64,000 nucleotides of DNA from Gnetum montanum (taxonomy: Eukaryota; Streptophyta; Gnetopsida; Gnetales; Gnetaceae). This document shows, piece by piece, positions 22,046 through 34,630 of this stretch. The stretch spans positions 14,108-78,107 of the forward strand of contig MNCI01035068.1 in NCBI GenBank assembly GCA_015680685.1, given 5' to 3'. The notes below the pieces were generated by a model. It worked only from the letters and a program-made list of their open reading frames with translations, made no database searches and was not told where the DNA came from. Each line of letters opens with the position of its first letter. Within the stretch, counting starts at the first letter, position 1. Both the position numbers and the translations under genes were made by a program.

Positions 22046-23029
22046 TTGTTTTTTAGAGGTAGGCAATGTTGATTTTCCTTATTTTACCATCTAACATGTT
22101 TATCATTGGATTTTCTTCTTTATCTATATCTATCCCTAATGTGGAAGCCCTTATCCACTTTCCACAACATTTGAGTGCTAATATTGGGAGTTGTTTTTGG
22201 AGGATACCTTAGCAAGGGTTTCCACATCACAGATGAATATGAAACTTGGTTAAGTTATTTTTATAGTTTGCTTAATTCTTTTTTTCATAATGTTCACTAT
22301 TACAATATGCATTTATCTTGGCTTAGGGGTGTAGTATAGTGATTAGGACACAAATTAATCATACAAGCTAAATAACTATAAATCAACATTAGAAAAACAA
22401 TTCCTAATTTGAACTTTGTTAAAGTTGTTTGGATGCAACACTTCAACATATTACCAATATGTCTATATGAAGACTAGAAAATTAAAAACTGAAATTTTAT
22501 TACATTTATAAACCCTTTGGATCTACTAGATAGTAGAAATGTAAGTGCTATGAGTATTGTTGTAATACCCTAATTATATATAATATGCTTACATTACAGA
22601 ACATTGTTTAAAAAAAAACATGTGGTTTTCATCCTCAATGCTATTTATATTGCATAGTTAGTATATTCACTCTTGATAAGGAATTTTAAGCTATATGCCT
22701 ATTTGAATTCTTAGTGATGGAATCCTATTTGTGTTTCTCAAATAAGCAGTTTGGCTATAATAATTAGTTAATGACTCTAGATAAGAGTAAGTGATAAGCA
22801 AAATGCAATCATCTTATCAAAGGATCCTTGTTTTCCAATTACCTTTAGTTATTAAAATAACTCTAATTATGATATCACCAATTCAATTATTAGTCATGCA
22901 TACAACTTGCAATTCAACTTGTAAGTTCATTCAATGTTAGAAAGCCAAACTTGTTATTTAGAGTATGCTTAGTTTCTTAAATTAATAGATGTTGAATCTA
23001 AGAATTTATGAATTACTGAAGATTACTCT
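22046..23029. other. Spacer, units 2/3-specific block
   Basis: AT-rich, nearly identical to 44461-45444, deleted from unit 1. Probably the rest of the LINE insertion plus flanking DNA. No gene recognised. Confidence 0.4.
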
Positions 23030-23880
23030 TGTACAAGCTCATTTAGTGTCTGTAGATTTATCCTTCAACAAGCTTATTGGAATATTACCCAGAGTGTTCC
23101 CATGAAACTTGACTTCACTAACGTTGAATGGGAATCATATTTATGGGTCAATTCCTTGGGATGCCTTATCAAGGCTGGAAAACTTAATAGAACTTGATTT
23201 GTCTAGCAAAAGTTCACAGCAGGGATTTTTGGATTGGTGGTAGAATTCAAGAAAATTCAAAAAAATTCTTTAGGAAACAAGTAGTTGGAAGGCAGAATAC
23301 CAGCTGAAATTGGGTGGCTTAGCTCTGCTCTGTCTGAGCTTTCAATACCCAATAACTACTTGTTAGGCAGAATTATGCAAATGGTAACCTGAAAAATCTA
23401 AGATGTTTAGTCTTGGATCATAATAATTTGTTAGGTACCATTCTTTCCAACTTAGGAGAATGTTACATATTAGAGCTTCTAGACCTTTCTTCAAATAAGT
23501 TTGAAGGCTCCATCCCATCGGAGGTGGCAAATCTATACAACATTCAATTCTACTGTAATTTGTCATGCAACGCTTTGCATGGGAGATTGCCAACAGAAAT
23601 TGGTCACATGATTCATGCGCTAGCAATAGATGTTTTAGCAAAGAATCAACGACATAGTTTCGGCTTGTCTTGAAGGTTGCAAAAACCTGCAATATCTGAA
23701 TTTCTCTTTTAATGAGTTTCAAGGATCCATTCCAGGGTCTCTGAGCCAGCTGGGATACCTAGTGTCCATGGACCTTTCCCACAACAATATTTCTAGTCCC
23801 ATACCCTTTGAACTTGAGAAACTGTAAATGCTTCAAAGTCTCAATCTTTCGTTCAATGATCTAGATGGGCAAGTTCCAAA
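23030..23880 (+). pseudogene. LRR receptor fragment (plus strand), unit 2
   Basis: Broken forward frames carry successive leucine-rich repeats aligning with residues about 340-640 of the minus-strand kinases: VDLSFNKLIGILP, LVLDHNNLLGTILSNLG, LELLDLSSNKFEGSIP, SEVANLYNIQFYCNLS and LQSLNLSFNDLDGQVP. Frameshifts separate them (the longest open piece is 23413-23673). It is far more diverged from the three kinases than they are from each other, and lies in opposite orientation, so it is an older paralogue. It ends abruptly at the LTR at 23891; no kinase part remains. Confidence 0.85.
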
Positions 23881-23890
23881 AGGAGGATAT

Positions 23891-24821
23891 TGCGTAGCCC
23901 TCTGCGATATCACGTACGTGATATCGCAGGGGATGTGATATCGTGGCTGACGTGATATCGCGGCACATGCGATATCGCATCCCATCATACCCCCATGACT
24001 GAATAAAAACTCATCCTTGAGTTCCTTACAAAATATTGGGAAGGTATGGGATTCTTGACTGAATGGAACTAACGGTGCACTACCAAGTGTATAAATAAGA
24101 GGCAACTCTTCCTTGTTTCTCCATCTAGATCTAGACTTTAGTGAAACTTTGGCAATTTTGCCTCTCCAGAGATAAAATAATTTCCATGTGCTTGCAGTAG
24201 GAGCTCGAAAGTGAACGGATCTTTATTTGAGCAAATATTGTACCTGAACACAAGTTTGTGTACAGAAATAAAGACAAACTTTTGGATAAACCTTGCAGTG
24301 CATGGACTAAGCTAATTAGGACTTTAATTATTGTTATTTATCATTTATCGTTTCAATGCTTTATTAGTTAATTAAATCTTTCTCAACCCTTCTCCTATAG
24401 TTAAGTGCATTTAATACGACCGCTTCGAGCATGTGCGTTATGCTTGGTAATCCCAGTAACGACTAGCGTTTGGTAATCCCAGAAGGTTGCATTGGTTCAG
24501 GGTATGAACGGCAAGTGGGAACGGATGATGATGCTAGGTTAATTAAGGCTTAGTTAGTTAGTTAAATTTAGTTAATTAGTCTCTTCACCCTTTACCTCAT
24601 TAGCATAGGCAATAAAACAGAAAAGATATAAAAATCACATACCTCAGACTTACTTAACCATACAACCGTGACAAATACAAGTAAGTCTGGGAAGACAACG
24701 AACGATTAATCTTAAGTGTTCTATAAGGCATGTAGGCACTTAGTCTGCGAAATTCAACCGGATCGTGCATGTAACGCTCGTATTCGTATGGTTGAGTGTA
24801 GGGGTACCTCGCCACTCATCA
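23891..24821 (+). mobile_element. Retrotransposon LTR (plus orientation), unit 2
   Basis: Begins near TGCGTAGCCC just after the truncated LRR fragment and ends CCACTCATCA at 24821. It contains a U3 with clustered GATATC motifs, a TATA box TATAAATA (24090-24097), AATAAAGAC (24264) and a U5 with paired GGTAATCCCAG. The same family occurs in minus orientation at 13228, 24946, 37339, 47362 and 59649. No internal coding region follows. Family: Ty3/gypsy is likely from the primer-binding-like site beside the 24946 copy. Confidence 0.7.
23902..23985. repeat. GATATC palindrome cluster in LTR U3, unit 2
   Basis: A perfect 28-bp palindrome (23902-23929, centred on ACGT/ACGT with GATATC in each arm) is followed within 60 bp by three further GATATC motifs in GTGATATCG or GCGATATCGC context. 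It sits about 160 bp upstream of the LTR TATA box, the place of U3 regulatory elements. Confidence 0.8.
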
Positions 24822-24945
24822 AGTGTGCAATGTATTCTTGTTTATTATTTTCTCAACTAACCCTAAGGGTTCGTTCCAATGATGTGAATGATTTCCTATG
24901 TTCTAGTTAGCACACAAACAACTAAGTCCTTAGCAATGGTGCCAA
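24822..24945 (-). mobile_element. Internal stub with primer-binding-like site, unit 2
   Basis: Read on the minus strand from the end of the 24946 LTR, TTGGCACCATTGCTAAGGAC (24945-24926) directly follows CTCATCA. This resembles the TTGGCGCCGTTGCCGGGGA primer-binding sequence next to the 5' LTR of Athila/Tat-type gypsy elements. Only about 120 bp of internal sequence remain before the oppositely oriented LTR. Confidence 0.5.
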
Positions 24946-25910
24946 TGATGAGTGGCGAGGTACCCCTATGCTCAACCATACGAATACGAGCATTTCACAC
25001 ACGATCCGATCGAATTCCAAGGACTAAGTGCCTATGCACCTTTTTGGAGCAAGGACGGGTTGGTTGATCATTGTCTTCTCAAGCTTACTGGTATCTCACA
25101 ATTGTATGGTTAAGTAAGCTTGAGGCATATGATTTTTATAGCTTTTATGTTTTTATGTCCTGTTGCTAGTAAGGGAGGAGAGAGAGATAACTAAGTGACT
25201 AATTTAACTTAACTACTGATTAACTAGGCTTTAACTAATCCTAACACCAGTATCCATTTTCACTTGTCGTACACATCCTGAACCAGTGCAACGCTACTAG
25301 GATTACCAAACGCTAATCGTTACTAGGTTACCAAGCATTGCACACATGTTCAAAGTGATCGTACTGAGTGTAATTTAACGATTTTCTTAATTGATCAAAA
25401 TGAATTACTATGCTAATAACAAAAATATAAAGTGCATAAAATAAAATAAATGTATAAGAAAATAAAATAAAAGAAATGTGTAAGAAAACAAATCTCAAGT
25501 GCTATAAGGATGAATCAAAGAGCTCATCTTTATTGCTATACACAAGGTGTGCTCAGGTACACAATGCTCGAATAAAGATCTGTCGACACTTAACATCCTA
25601 CTGCGGGCACTTGGAAAATATTCTAACCTTAAAACAGATTACAAGATTTTTTCTACTTGACTGCTATAAGACTTTTTCTCCCAATTGTGCACGTGGGCAT
25701 TGTATTTATAGGCTTGGGAGCAACTACTCTAATAATGAGAGCAACCACTCTAATAATTAGCATAATTGCTAAAGAAACCACTAGAGTAACCACTTTAATA
25801 ATTAGAATAACTACTAAAGAAACTGCTAGAGTAACCACTCTAATAATTAGAATAACTACTAGAGTAACTACTCTCATCAAATGCCATGACTTTTATGGCT
25901 AAGGAAACAC
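24946..25910 (-). mobile_element. Retrotransposon LTR (minus orientation), unit 2
   Basis: Edge TGATGAGTGGCGAGG at 24946 and, on the minus strand, TATA box (25710-25703), AATAAAGATG and the U5 motifs of the 23891 LTR. Its U3 differs: it is made of an imperfect tandem repeat (25717-25875; unit starts at 25738, 25783 and 25828 are 45 bp apart) built on AGAGTAACCACTCTAATAATTAG. This repeat produces long but meaningless open frames on both strands. The outer limit of the LTR is approximate. Confidence 0.6.
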
Positions 25911-27296
25911 TTGACTAATTATTAATATGATGTTCACTTTTTTAATTGAAATATTTTTCTTAAAGGTATTTTTATTTTAAGTTTTATTAGCATTAAAGCA
26001 TATCTATAAGGCTTGAAAATTTTTAAGTGATCCATAGAGCTTTGGTAAAATTAACGTTCTTACACATTCTTTGTGTTTAATCTATTTGGTGGATTCTAAT
26101 AAACAATAAACCATGAATTAATATTAAACACCTAACATTTGGTATTACTTAATCTTAATGTTGGTTCAATTTCAACTCGTTTAATTTATAATCAATTCCT
26201 TAAATTTCAAACACCCTAAATTATTGGGGTAACACTACTTTATAAAGTTGGTTTTAAGTTTTATGAATGTTTCATGTTGGCTATATGTCCTAGGGTATAT
26301 ATAGTCATCTATCTTCTATACCTATTAATATAAACAAAAGCAACTTTAGAATAGGAGATTTTAACTTGTTTGGAAATTGCCCATATTCATAAAGGTTTAT
26401 TAATAAAAGTTGGCTAAGATTAATAAACCACCACTTTAGAAAATTAGGGCCAACACAAACATGCCACACATAGAAAAATTATAGTACTTATTTTATTTAC
26501 CCAATGAAAAAGTTTGTTTTGTATTTTATTTAATATAAAATACTCTTCTAATACTTACCCTACCATGAAAAAAAATGTTGTACATCTAAGTTATTCTTAA
26601 AATACTTAAATTATTAACTATGTTCCAACTAAATATTATATTGGTTGTTTGTCTTAAGCATAAACATAATCAAAGATTTAGATCCAAAAGAGCATCTAGT
26701 AACATCTTACAAATACTAATAAGGTACTCAGACTCTTAAATTTAAGGTTATCATCCTTAAATTTAAAGGGGAAAAATTTTAATTGTCAATATGCCACGAG
26801 TTCCCCCCGTGAAACAGGTACGAAACTGCCAACGGTAATTAAAAAGATTGGAAGGTGCAATTCCTTAACGTATCTTTAGCGTTCATGGTTAATTCCTAAG
26901 TTTAATTCTATTCTCAAGCGGAAACTTGAAAAAAGCAACAAAAGTTAACAAAATTTGTTTACTAATAAGTATAATATCAAAACGTGAAGAACGCCCAGAC
27001 GGTATAATGCATAATACAGACATAAGCACACGCATCAAAAATATGGATAAGCCTTGGAGGATAATACACCCCACAAACTTAATCAATATGCACGCTGGAA
27101 ACTTATGCATAACCCCTGGAGGATAATATACTTTGAATGGTGGAGTGAAACTTAGATGTTGACTCTTCAAGAAGAAGACAACGTAGGCACTGAGTGGTGT
27201 TGAAGAAGACACCGTAGGCGCTGAGTGGTGTTAGGTGAGGGACTTTATTGGTGCATGATAGTGGCTTCTTATTTAAGATTCTCTTGGAGATGAAAC
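25911..27296. other. Spacer and 3' flank of receptor kinase, unit 2
   Basis: Left part up to about 26403 is confined to units 2 and 3; from there it aligns with 2496-3386 of unit 1. No gene recognised. Confidence 0.45.
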
Positions 27297-30200
27297 TCAA
27301 ACACTGATTCTCTTGGAAAGTTCCTCCAAGAAACGGGAAACAAAGGTCATGTCTGGTCTTTGGTAAGGGTTTTCACTGGTACAGCATAGTGCCATTTTTA
27401 TAAAGTCAGAAATGCAATTCCACAGCAAAGTATCCTCAATGCATTCCGATGGCAGCTTTTTGTGCAACACTTGTTCTAATTTATCAGGGAATGAATCCAG
27501 CACCCAACTGTGTAAATTGCAAAACCCATCAGGATTTTCATCAGTTGGGCTTTTACCTGTTGCCATTTCTAACAAGGTTACTCCATAGCTGTATACATCT
27601 CCCTTAGGCGACACCATTCCCCCTCCTCCATACTCTGCAAATTCATTATCATGTCAAAACCAATCCTAAGAAAATTCTTAAAATCTAAATTAGTGAATGT
27701 GTAACGACTAACCATAAATATCATGTATAACAGAAACCTCTATTATAGAGGCTTGTAAGGGTAAAGTTTAGGCAGTGTCAAATAAAGGATGATTTCAGAA
27801 AATTCAAATAAAGCCAAAGTACCAGGATGTAAGTAGGTACCTGGAGGAATATTACCAATTGATCCTGCAAGAGACAAACTGGAAGATAAGGAAGATACAG
27901 AATCAGTGCAGAGGAACTTTGCAATACCGAAATCAGCAACATGAGCAACCATATCTTCATCAAACAAGATGTTGCTGCGTTTTATGTCACAGTGGATGAT
28001 TTGAATACTGCTATAATGATGCAGGTATTCTAGCCCATGTGCAATATCTATGGCTATATTCACCACCTCTATGAAGGACAGGTGTTCATTCTCTCTCTGC
28101 AGGGCTTGTGCCAAACTTCCTTGGGGCATCAGTGGCATGACCAGGGCTTTGTGTGCGCCTTCCCAACAAAAAATGATGATTTTTACTAAATTTCTGTGCT
28201 TCACCATGCTCAAGGCCTTGCATTCTGAAACAAAACCTTTCAAGGCTTCTTGATTAATTTTGTTAAGGAGCTTAATAGCCACATCAGTGCCATCTCTGAG
28301 AGTGCCCCTATATACGGAGGCCAGGATTGTGGAACCCAGTAGCTTGTTGATGTTGAATACTCCGGTGGCTTCGTTGATGTCTCTGTAAGAGAACCGATTT
28401 CCATAGCTCTTCTTCAAATTGTCAAATTCACAATTTAACACACCTCTATCCCCTCTATCCTTCAGACTCCTTGTGCAGTAGATTGATACATAGAAAACAA
28501 GGCAAAGTACCAAAACACCAGCGCAGGCAGCAACTGGAGCAATGTTTTTTACCTTGGAATCAGTGTGAGTGTTTGCCACAGATGTGCAAGTAGGTAGCTG
28601 TACCCATTCTCAACAGAGCTTCGGATTTCCTAAAAATTATAGCTTGTTAAAATGAAGAAATGATGCTCCCTCTGGAACTTCTCCACTTAGATCATTGAAT
28701 GAAAGATTAAGGATCTGAAGCATCTGCAATTTCTCAAGGTTAAAAGGTATTGAACCAGAAATATTGTTGTGGGAAAAGTCCATGGACACGAGGTTCTCCA
28801 GGTTGCTCAGAGACCTTGGAATTGATTCTTGAAACTCATTAAATGATGAATCCAGTTGTTGCAGGTTGTTGCAGCCTTCAAGAACAGATGGAATGGTGCC
28901 GCTGATTCTATTTGCTGAAACATTTATGGCTTCAGTGTGAATCATCTTACCAATTTCTGCTGGCAATTTTCCATGCAAGGAATTGTGGGACAAATTGAAG
29001 TAGATTTGAATATTGTAGAGATTTGCCACTTCCGGTGGGATGGAGGCATCGAACTTATTTGAAGAAAGGTCCAGCAGCTCTAATTTATAACATTTTCCTA
29101 AGCTGGGAGGGATCGAACCTGACAAGTTATTATGATCCAAGACTAAATGTCTTAGATTTGTCAGGTTACCAATTGCATCAGGAATTCCCCCCAACAAGTT
29201 ATTTTGTATTGAAAGCTCGTACAGAGTAGAGCCAAGAATCCCAATTTCAGAGGGTATGCTGCCATGCAATTTCTTATTACCTAGAGCAATTCTTTGAATT
29301 TTCTTGAATTCTCCAACCGACGCAGAAACATGACCTGTGAGCTTGTTATCAGACAAATCAAGATTTATCAGGTTTTCCAGTTTCCCCAAGGCCTTCCAAG
29401 GAATTGGACCGGATATAAAGTTCCCATTCAAAAGTAGTGTCGACAGGTTGAATGGGAACACTTCTGGCAACATTCCCTTTAGCTTGTTGAAGGATAGATC
29501 CAGAACATTTAAGGTGGAGCAATTTGAAAAAGCAGATAAAATAGAAATTGTGGGAGAGCCATCATTTACAAGATGATTGGACATTACCCTGAAAACAATC
29601 AACGACAACCTTCCAAACTGCAGAGAAATGACTCCTGTCAGTTGATTTTTATCAAATACAAGTGTACGAAGATTGCTACAGTTCCCTAAAGATGGAGGAA
29701 TGCTACCTATCAGGTTGTCTCCCAACAAGTAGAGAACAGATAGGTTTTCCAGTGTGTCCAGCTGAGAAGGAACATAGCCTGTAAAAGCATTTTGATGCAT
29801 GTTTACATGGCTAAGTCTAGACATGTTGCCAACTGATTCAGGAATATCACCAGCCAATTGAGGATTTTCAAAAACATACAGAAACATAAGATTATTTAGC
29901 TTGCAGATTTCTTGTGGTAATGTGCCGGTTATGGGTGTCCGATAAATGTACAACTGTTCCAAAGAAGAGAGGTTTCCTATGGAAGAGGGAATTGAACCAG
30001 AGAGATTGTTTGTCTGGAGGGCAAGTATCTGAAGACTGAACATGTGGCCAATGTTGTGAGGAATGCTACCATGCAATTTATTCTATGCAATGGACAGTAT
30101 TTGCAGCTGTGTAAGGTTTGTAAATGTGTCAGGAATGGTACCCTGGGGCCTATTTTCGCATAGATACAAAGTTTGCAGGTTTTTCAAGGTGCCCAGCTGG

Positions 30201-30568
30201 GGAGGAATTGTACCATGAAATGAATTATTGCAAAGATCCAAGTACGTGAGATAAGATAAATTGCCAAGGGATGGAGATATTGTACCTTGGATTTGCATGC
30301 TGTAAAGATCAAGCTTCACCACTCTACCAGCTGAATTGCATTCAACATTACTCCAGTTGCAGTAGTGTATGGAGTTAGGATGCCAATTAACCAAAGCTCC
30401 ATTAGGATCAGACTCCACCATTTTCTTGAATATAAGCAAGCTTTCGACGTCTTGTTCATGCAATAATTTTGCAGAGTGAAAACTGCCATTCATCATGCAA
30501 ATGGAAAACAAAACTAGATGCCATAATACAACACTTCTACGCAGCATGTTTGCTGTTGGGATCTCCAA
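27297..30568 (-). pseudogene. LRR receptor-like kinase pseudogene, unit 2
   Basis: Exons 30568-27841 and 27634-27297, intron 27635-27840, same architecture as the unit 1 copy. Stops: TAG at codon 162 (30083-30085, GAG to TAG, shared with unit 3), TAA at 644 (28637-28639, TCA to TAA) and TGA at 653 (28610-28612, GGA to TGA), the last just before the transmembrane segment. The kinase domain itself is open through both exons, with VAIK, HCD and an intact DFG, but the glycine loop reads GSTILASVY (two of three glycines missing) and the GYIPPE Tyr is Asn. N-cap Cys77 is present. A 278-codon frame from 28579 starts at the outer juxtamembrane and could in principle yield a membrane-anchored kinase; that is speculative. 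Confidence 0.92.
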
Positions 30569-30810
30569 CTTAACCTAAACGTTGCAGAGTGTTTGGCGTC
30601 ACTGGCTTGGAATGCTGAATTTAAAGACTCTTAAGGGAAAGTTCATGTTGTGAATCATATTATTATTTGACTCAATGACCAAGCCACCGATGGCTCTGAT
30701 TATTATTGGACTCAATGACCAAGCCACTGGCATCTCTCATGTGAGTCTAGACGCACTTCCTCATTGTTGTGCATTATTAGCACTCATTTGGACTTTTTTG
30801 ATCCTACTTT
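30569..30810 (-). promoter_or_regulatory. 5' leader and promoter-proximal region of receptor kinase, unit 2
   Basis: As in unit 1, including the 40-bp tandem pair (30661-30700, 30701-30740). Confidence 0.42.
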
Positions 30811-32504
30811 AAAATTCATTGAGTGGTGGGCCTCCTTGTTGTTGTTACAACTGCACTGCATTAATTACGGAATCAATCTTTTCATGCCTTGAGAAGGCTT
30901 ATTCTTTGTTCTTTTGATCATGCATTAAGACTCTTCTCAAATTGCTTCTTTGAAATTAAGTAATGGGGCTATTCTATTAAATTTGCTCGCTCTTCTCTAA
31001 AATTAAATAAGTAGTGAAGCTTTTCTTTGTTCTTTCTACCTTACTATGACTTTTCTAACCTTACTTCTTTAAAATTAAACTAGTGTGCCTTTTCTTTGTT
31101 CTTCTAACCCTACTACGATAATTATGTACTCAAATTTTTCTACTCCAGAAATCATGGTTAGATTTTTCTTACCTTGACCCTTCATCAGGTTAGAATTTCA
31201 AGATTTTAGTAGGTATCAAGAGGAGATTCTCTAACTTTTTTTAAAAAAGTAGAAATATATTTTGTTTATTGTTAAAAAGTGTCATGAGTATACAACATCA
31301 TCATCATAGCCTTGTACTAACAAAATATGAAGGGTTACATGAGATCTCTTTTGTCATTATGAAAAGCTAGATCTTTATTTATTTACAATTTTTTCAAATC
31401 ATCTTCAATTATTTTTTCAATCTTTTTATGTTCCTTTTGATATTCTTTTTTGGAATAGTGATGTAGGAAGCTTTTCTATAGGCTCATTATCTAATCTATT
31501 GTGTACATTCCCCAACCATCTAAGACATCATTCTTATAGCTTATTTGAAATAGAAGCAACTCAAAATCTTTCTCTAATATATAAAACTATGCAATCTATT
31601 ATTATTATTATTATTTGTAACATTCAACATCCATCAAAGCATCTACATTTTTGCCATGTTGATTTGTTATTCATTTTTCTTTTGTATTCGTCAACATTCA
31701 TCACCATAAAATATAGCAAGTATGATGGCTATCCTATTGTAGTGAGCAACCTCTTACCATTGAATTGTCATGTTTACTTTACTACTATTTATGTTGTTGT
31801 CCAAATTGCATTCCATAAATTCTTGTATTGATTTTTAGTCCTAACCTTTTAGCATCTAGAAGTTAAATTGCAATAGACAATGATGATACGATGATATAAA
31901 ATTTATCATAGTTATATAAAATCTTCAAAATTTACACATTAGTAAGCTTACCTTAAATTAAATTAACTCATATATTTGACAAGGGGAATCTCTTTTTTAA
32001 AGCTTTAAACTAAAATCTAATGAGCTATGCATGTGTCATTGCATCTCATAAATTATTGGATATGGTTTGGTTTGATTCAAGATAACTTGGTGCATTCATT
32101 TTTAAGAATTTAATGCTCTTAAGGAAATTTTTGTAAGTGGTCTCAATTGGAAAACAAAACATAAACTTATGTGATGGTAGTCTTGGAAAAGCACATAAAC
32201 TTGATGCGATGTAAATGAGCCCCGGTGCCTTAGAGGTGATGTGATGTATATTAGCCTAACAGATACAAGAGTGGAAGTGGAATTTCATTTCTTTTTATGG
32301 GTATTACCTTCATTGGCAGACTTAGTCCTCGATCCTTCATTGGTCTCCCATGAATCATTGCGGATTGGTTAGTCTCGCTTGAATATTCGCATTCATATTT
32401 TACGATGAAAAGAACGAATAACAGCACCATAGTAACGATGATTCTAATGGTGTAACTGTCCGCTGCTTTTTGAGTTTTACTTTTCTATTATCAGTATCTC
32501 CACC
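30811..32504. other. Spacer without recognised gene, unit 2
   Basis: Collinear with 6901-8596; contains the 110-codon frame 31499-31831, the counterpart of 7587-7919, not called as a gene. Confidence 0.45.
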
Positions 32505-32865
32505 ATGCTAGAGGACAAAAACGACGGGTTATAAATGGAGGAAACATGTTCACTTTCAAAATTGCGGAGAAAACGAGTAACGAGTCTTCTGCGCCATGCA
32601 CAAAATTTTCGTGAAGTATCTTTTCAGGAATATGCGTTCGCTTTCAATGCTAAAATTGTGAGAAAACGCGTATAGCGTCTTGTAGGTCCATGTACAAACT
32701 TTTTGAGAAGGTTCACGTTTACTTTGAGCTAAAAGAAACCGGAGGACAATTCACGTTCATTGAATGCCAAAATTGCGGATAAAACGTCTACCGCTTCTTC
32801 TTAGCCCATGCACAAAATTTCCGAGAAGCTGCCTCCAGAGACTTAGTTCAAAAAAGACCAAGCAC
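32505..32865 (+). promoter_or_regulatory. CGCG-box repeat block upstream of small ORF, unit 2
   Basis: Counterpart of 8597-8950. One of the two ACGCGT sites has decayed (ATGCGT near 32632) and the other is kept near 32665. No TATA box. Confidence 0.4.
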
Positions 32866-32978
32866 ATATGGTAGAGGGTAAAATATGATTTTTTTATAGA
32901 GATCTTAGGTATTCACCTAAGCATACAGTTGAGAACAAGCATTACGTGAATTATCGTTCACCTCATCCTCTAAATGCA

Positions 32979-33380
32979 ATGAACCTACAAATTTTTCACA
33001 AGAAAAAAGTAGTTGCTGCAATATTGTGGCTTTTCTGGATCTATGTTATTTTCCATTTTAGCTTTATTTATAACGACAGTGTTAGCCCTAGCCCTGGACC
33101 CATTGACTGTTGCTATCTTGAGTCTTGTGATTGCAATCATTCTTTCTCCCGGTTTCAATTAAGGTTTACCCATAATGGCTTTGTTACCCCTGGCCTTATG
33201 GCTGTAATCATCCTTCTCCTAGATGCAATTACTGCTCTCGTGGTTACCTTATGTGATTTCATGGTTAAAGCTTACTGCTCTTGGACTGTGCGGAGTATCT
33301 TGCCACCAAACTTATGCCGGATTTACTGTTGTGCTGAATTTACAGGGCAGGGTGATTGGAATTTATATGCTAAACGTTAA
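32979..33380 (+). CDS. Small hydrophobic Cys-containing protein, 133 aa, unit 2
   Basis: Intact counterpart of the 9066 ORF, same length. The upstream extension possible in unit 1 is closed here by TGA at about 32885, supporting ATG 32979. Both hydrophobic segments and the Cys are kept; position 44 is Cys instead of Tyr, giving CCYLESCDC. Function unknown. Confidence 0.4.
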   Translation: MNLQIFHKKKVVAAILWLFWIYVIFHFSFIYNDSVSPSPGPIDCCYLESCDCNHSFSRFQLRFTHNGFVTPGLMAVIILLLDAITALVVTLCDFMVKAYCSWTVRSILPPNLCRIYCCAEFTGQGDWNLYAKR

Positions 33381-33723
33381 CAGTCAGACAGATAAGCACG
33401 TTTAAGAATCCAGAGAAAAAAAATCTGCCCGTGGGGACGAGTCTCACTTAAGAACTCCAAAAATTCACTTTCAAGATGGTTGATTTTTGAGCTTTCCATG
33501 ATTTTGTTTTTATCCAAAAGGCTCCAATGAGTATCTACATGTTTTGGAGTCCAAGCATTCAATTGAAAGAAGTTTTGTGTTTATCGGCCAGTAAGTGAGC
33601 ATGAAAGTCATTATGTTTATGGATGTTAACATGATGCGATGTAAAGCATAAGATACACATGTACACAACATAAAATTGTTGTGGTTAAGAAACTTTCTAG
33701 GATACCTTGGAACATCGCCCTTG

Positions 33724-34127
33724 TGACCATGATTGTAAGTCAAATCAATCAAACGTGCATTATTTGGGCCTTTCTATGAACCTTGGAACCATCCCCGCTG
33801 CTACGGCTACAAGAAACTTCAAGTCAAATCAATCAATATTTACATAAACACTTTTTCTATAGAGAAGGCCTTGGAACCATCCCACTTCCACTTCCATGAT
33901 TAAAAGAAACGTCAAGTCAATCAAGATTTGCATAAACGTGGTCTTTCCGAAAAGTCACGTCAATCAAGATTTGCATAAACCTGGTCTTTCTATACATTGG
34001 GCCTGTCTATGAACATTAAAATGATCCCCACTAAGTCAAGTTAAACGAGCTTGCAAGAAAAGTCAAGTCTGTCACATGTTATAGTTTTTGGATTTTCTAT
34101 GAACCTTGAAAGAATCTGGTAATGAGC
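33724..34127. repeat. Diverged short tandem-repeat array, unit 2
   Basis: Counterpart of 9811-10213 at offset 23913. Confidence 0.55.
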
Positions 34128-34630
34128 CAAGTCAAAATGGAAATTTTTATCATGTTCAGGGGTAACATTTGCACGTTAGCATTGACGATGGTTTGTTCAT
34201 TAGCGTAGCCTAATTTTATGGCTTCACGATTTATTTTAAGTTTTCTTTCTCCAGAAATTATACGTTATTTTTAGAACTACATTTTCTCATCCTCTCTGTG
34301 GATATTATGAGGCAATTAAAGGACGAGCTCAAACACTAATAAAATATGCACATTGCATTTCATTCCTTTAAGATCCTTCCTTACTTGCATTACCAAAATG
34401 AAGAGACAAAGCTTCCATGAACGCCAATCCGTTGCTGCAATTTTATAGAATAATTTTAGGGCTCTTCTCTGATTCTCACGTTTAGTTTGACTGATTTTAA
34501 CTAGTTTAACTATATAGTTATAATATATATCTATTATTTAGCTCGAGAGAATCTTATATATTTTACAAATTAATAAAATCTCAAATTGATTTATTGAGAA
34601 TTGATATTCATATTGAAAACCAAAATCAAA

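Noticed and set aside
25653-25902. Hydrophobic repetitive frames on both strands (also 48069-48318)
   Set aside because: Produced by the 45-bp tandem repeat in the LTR; not a membrane protein.
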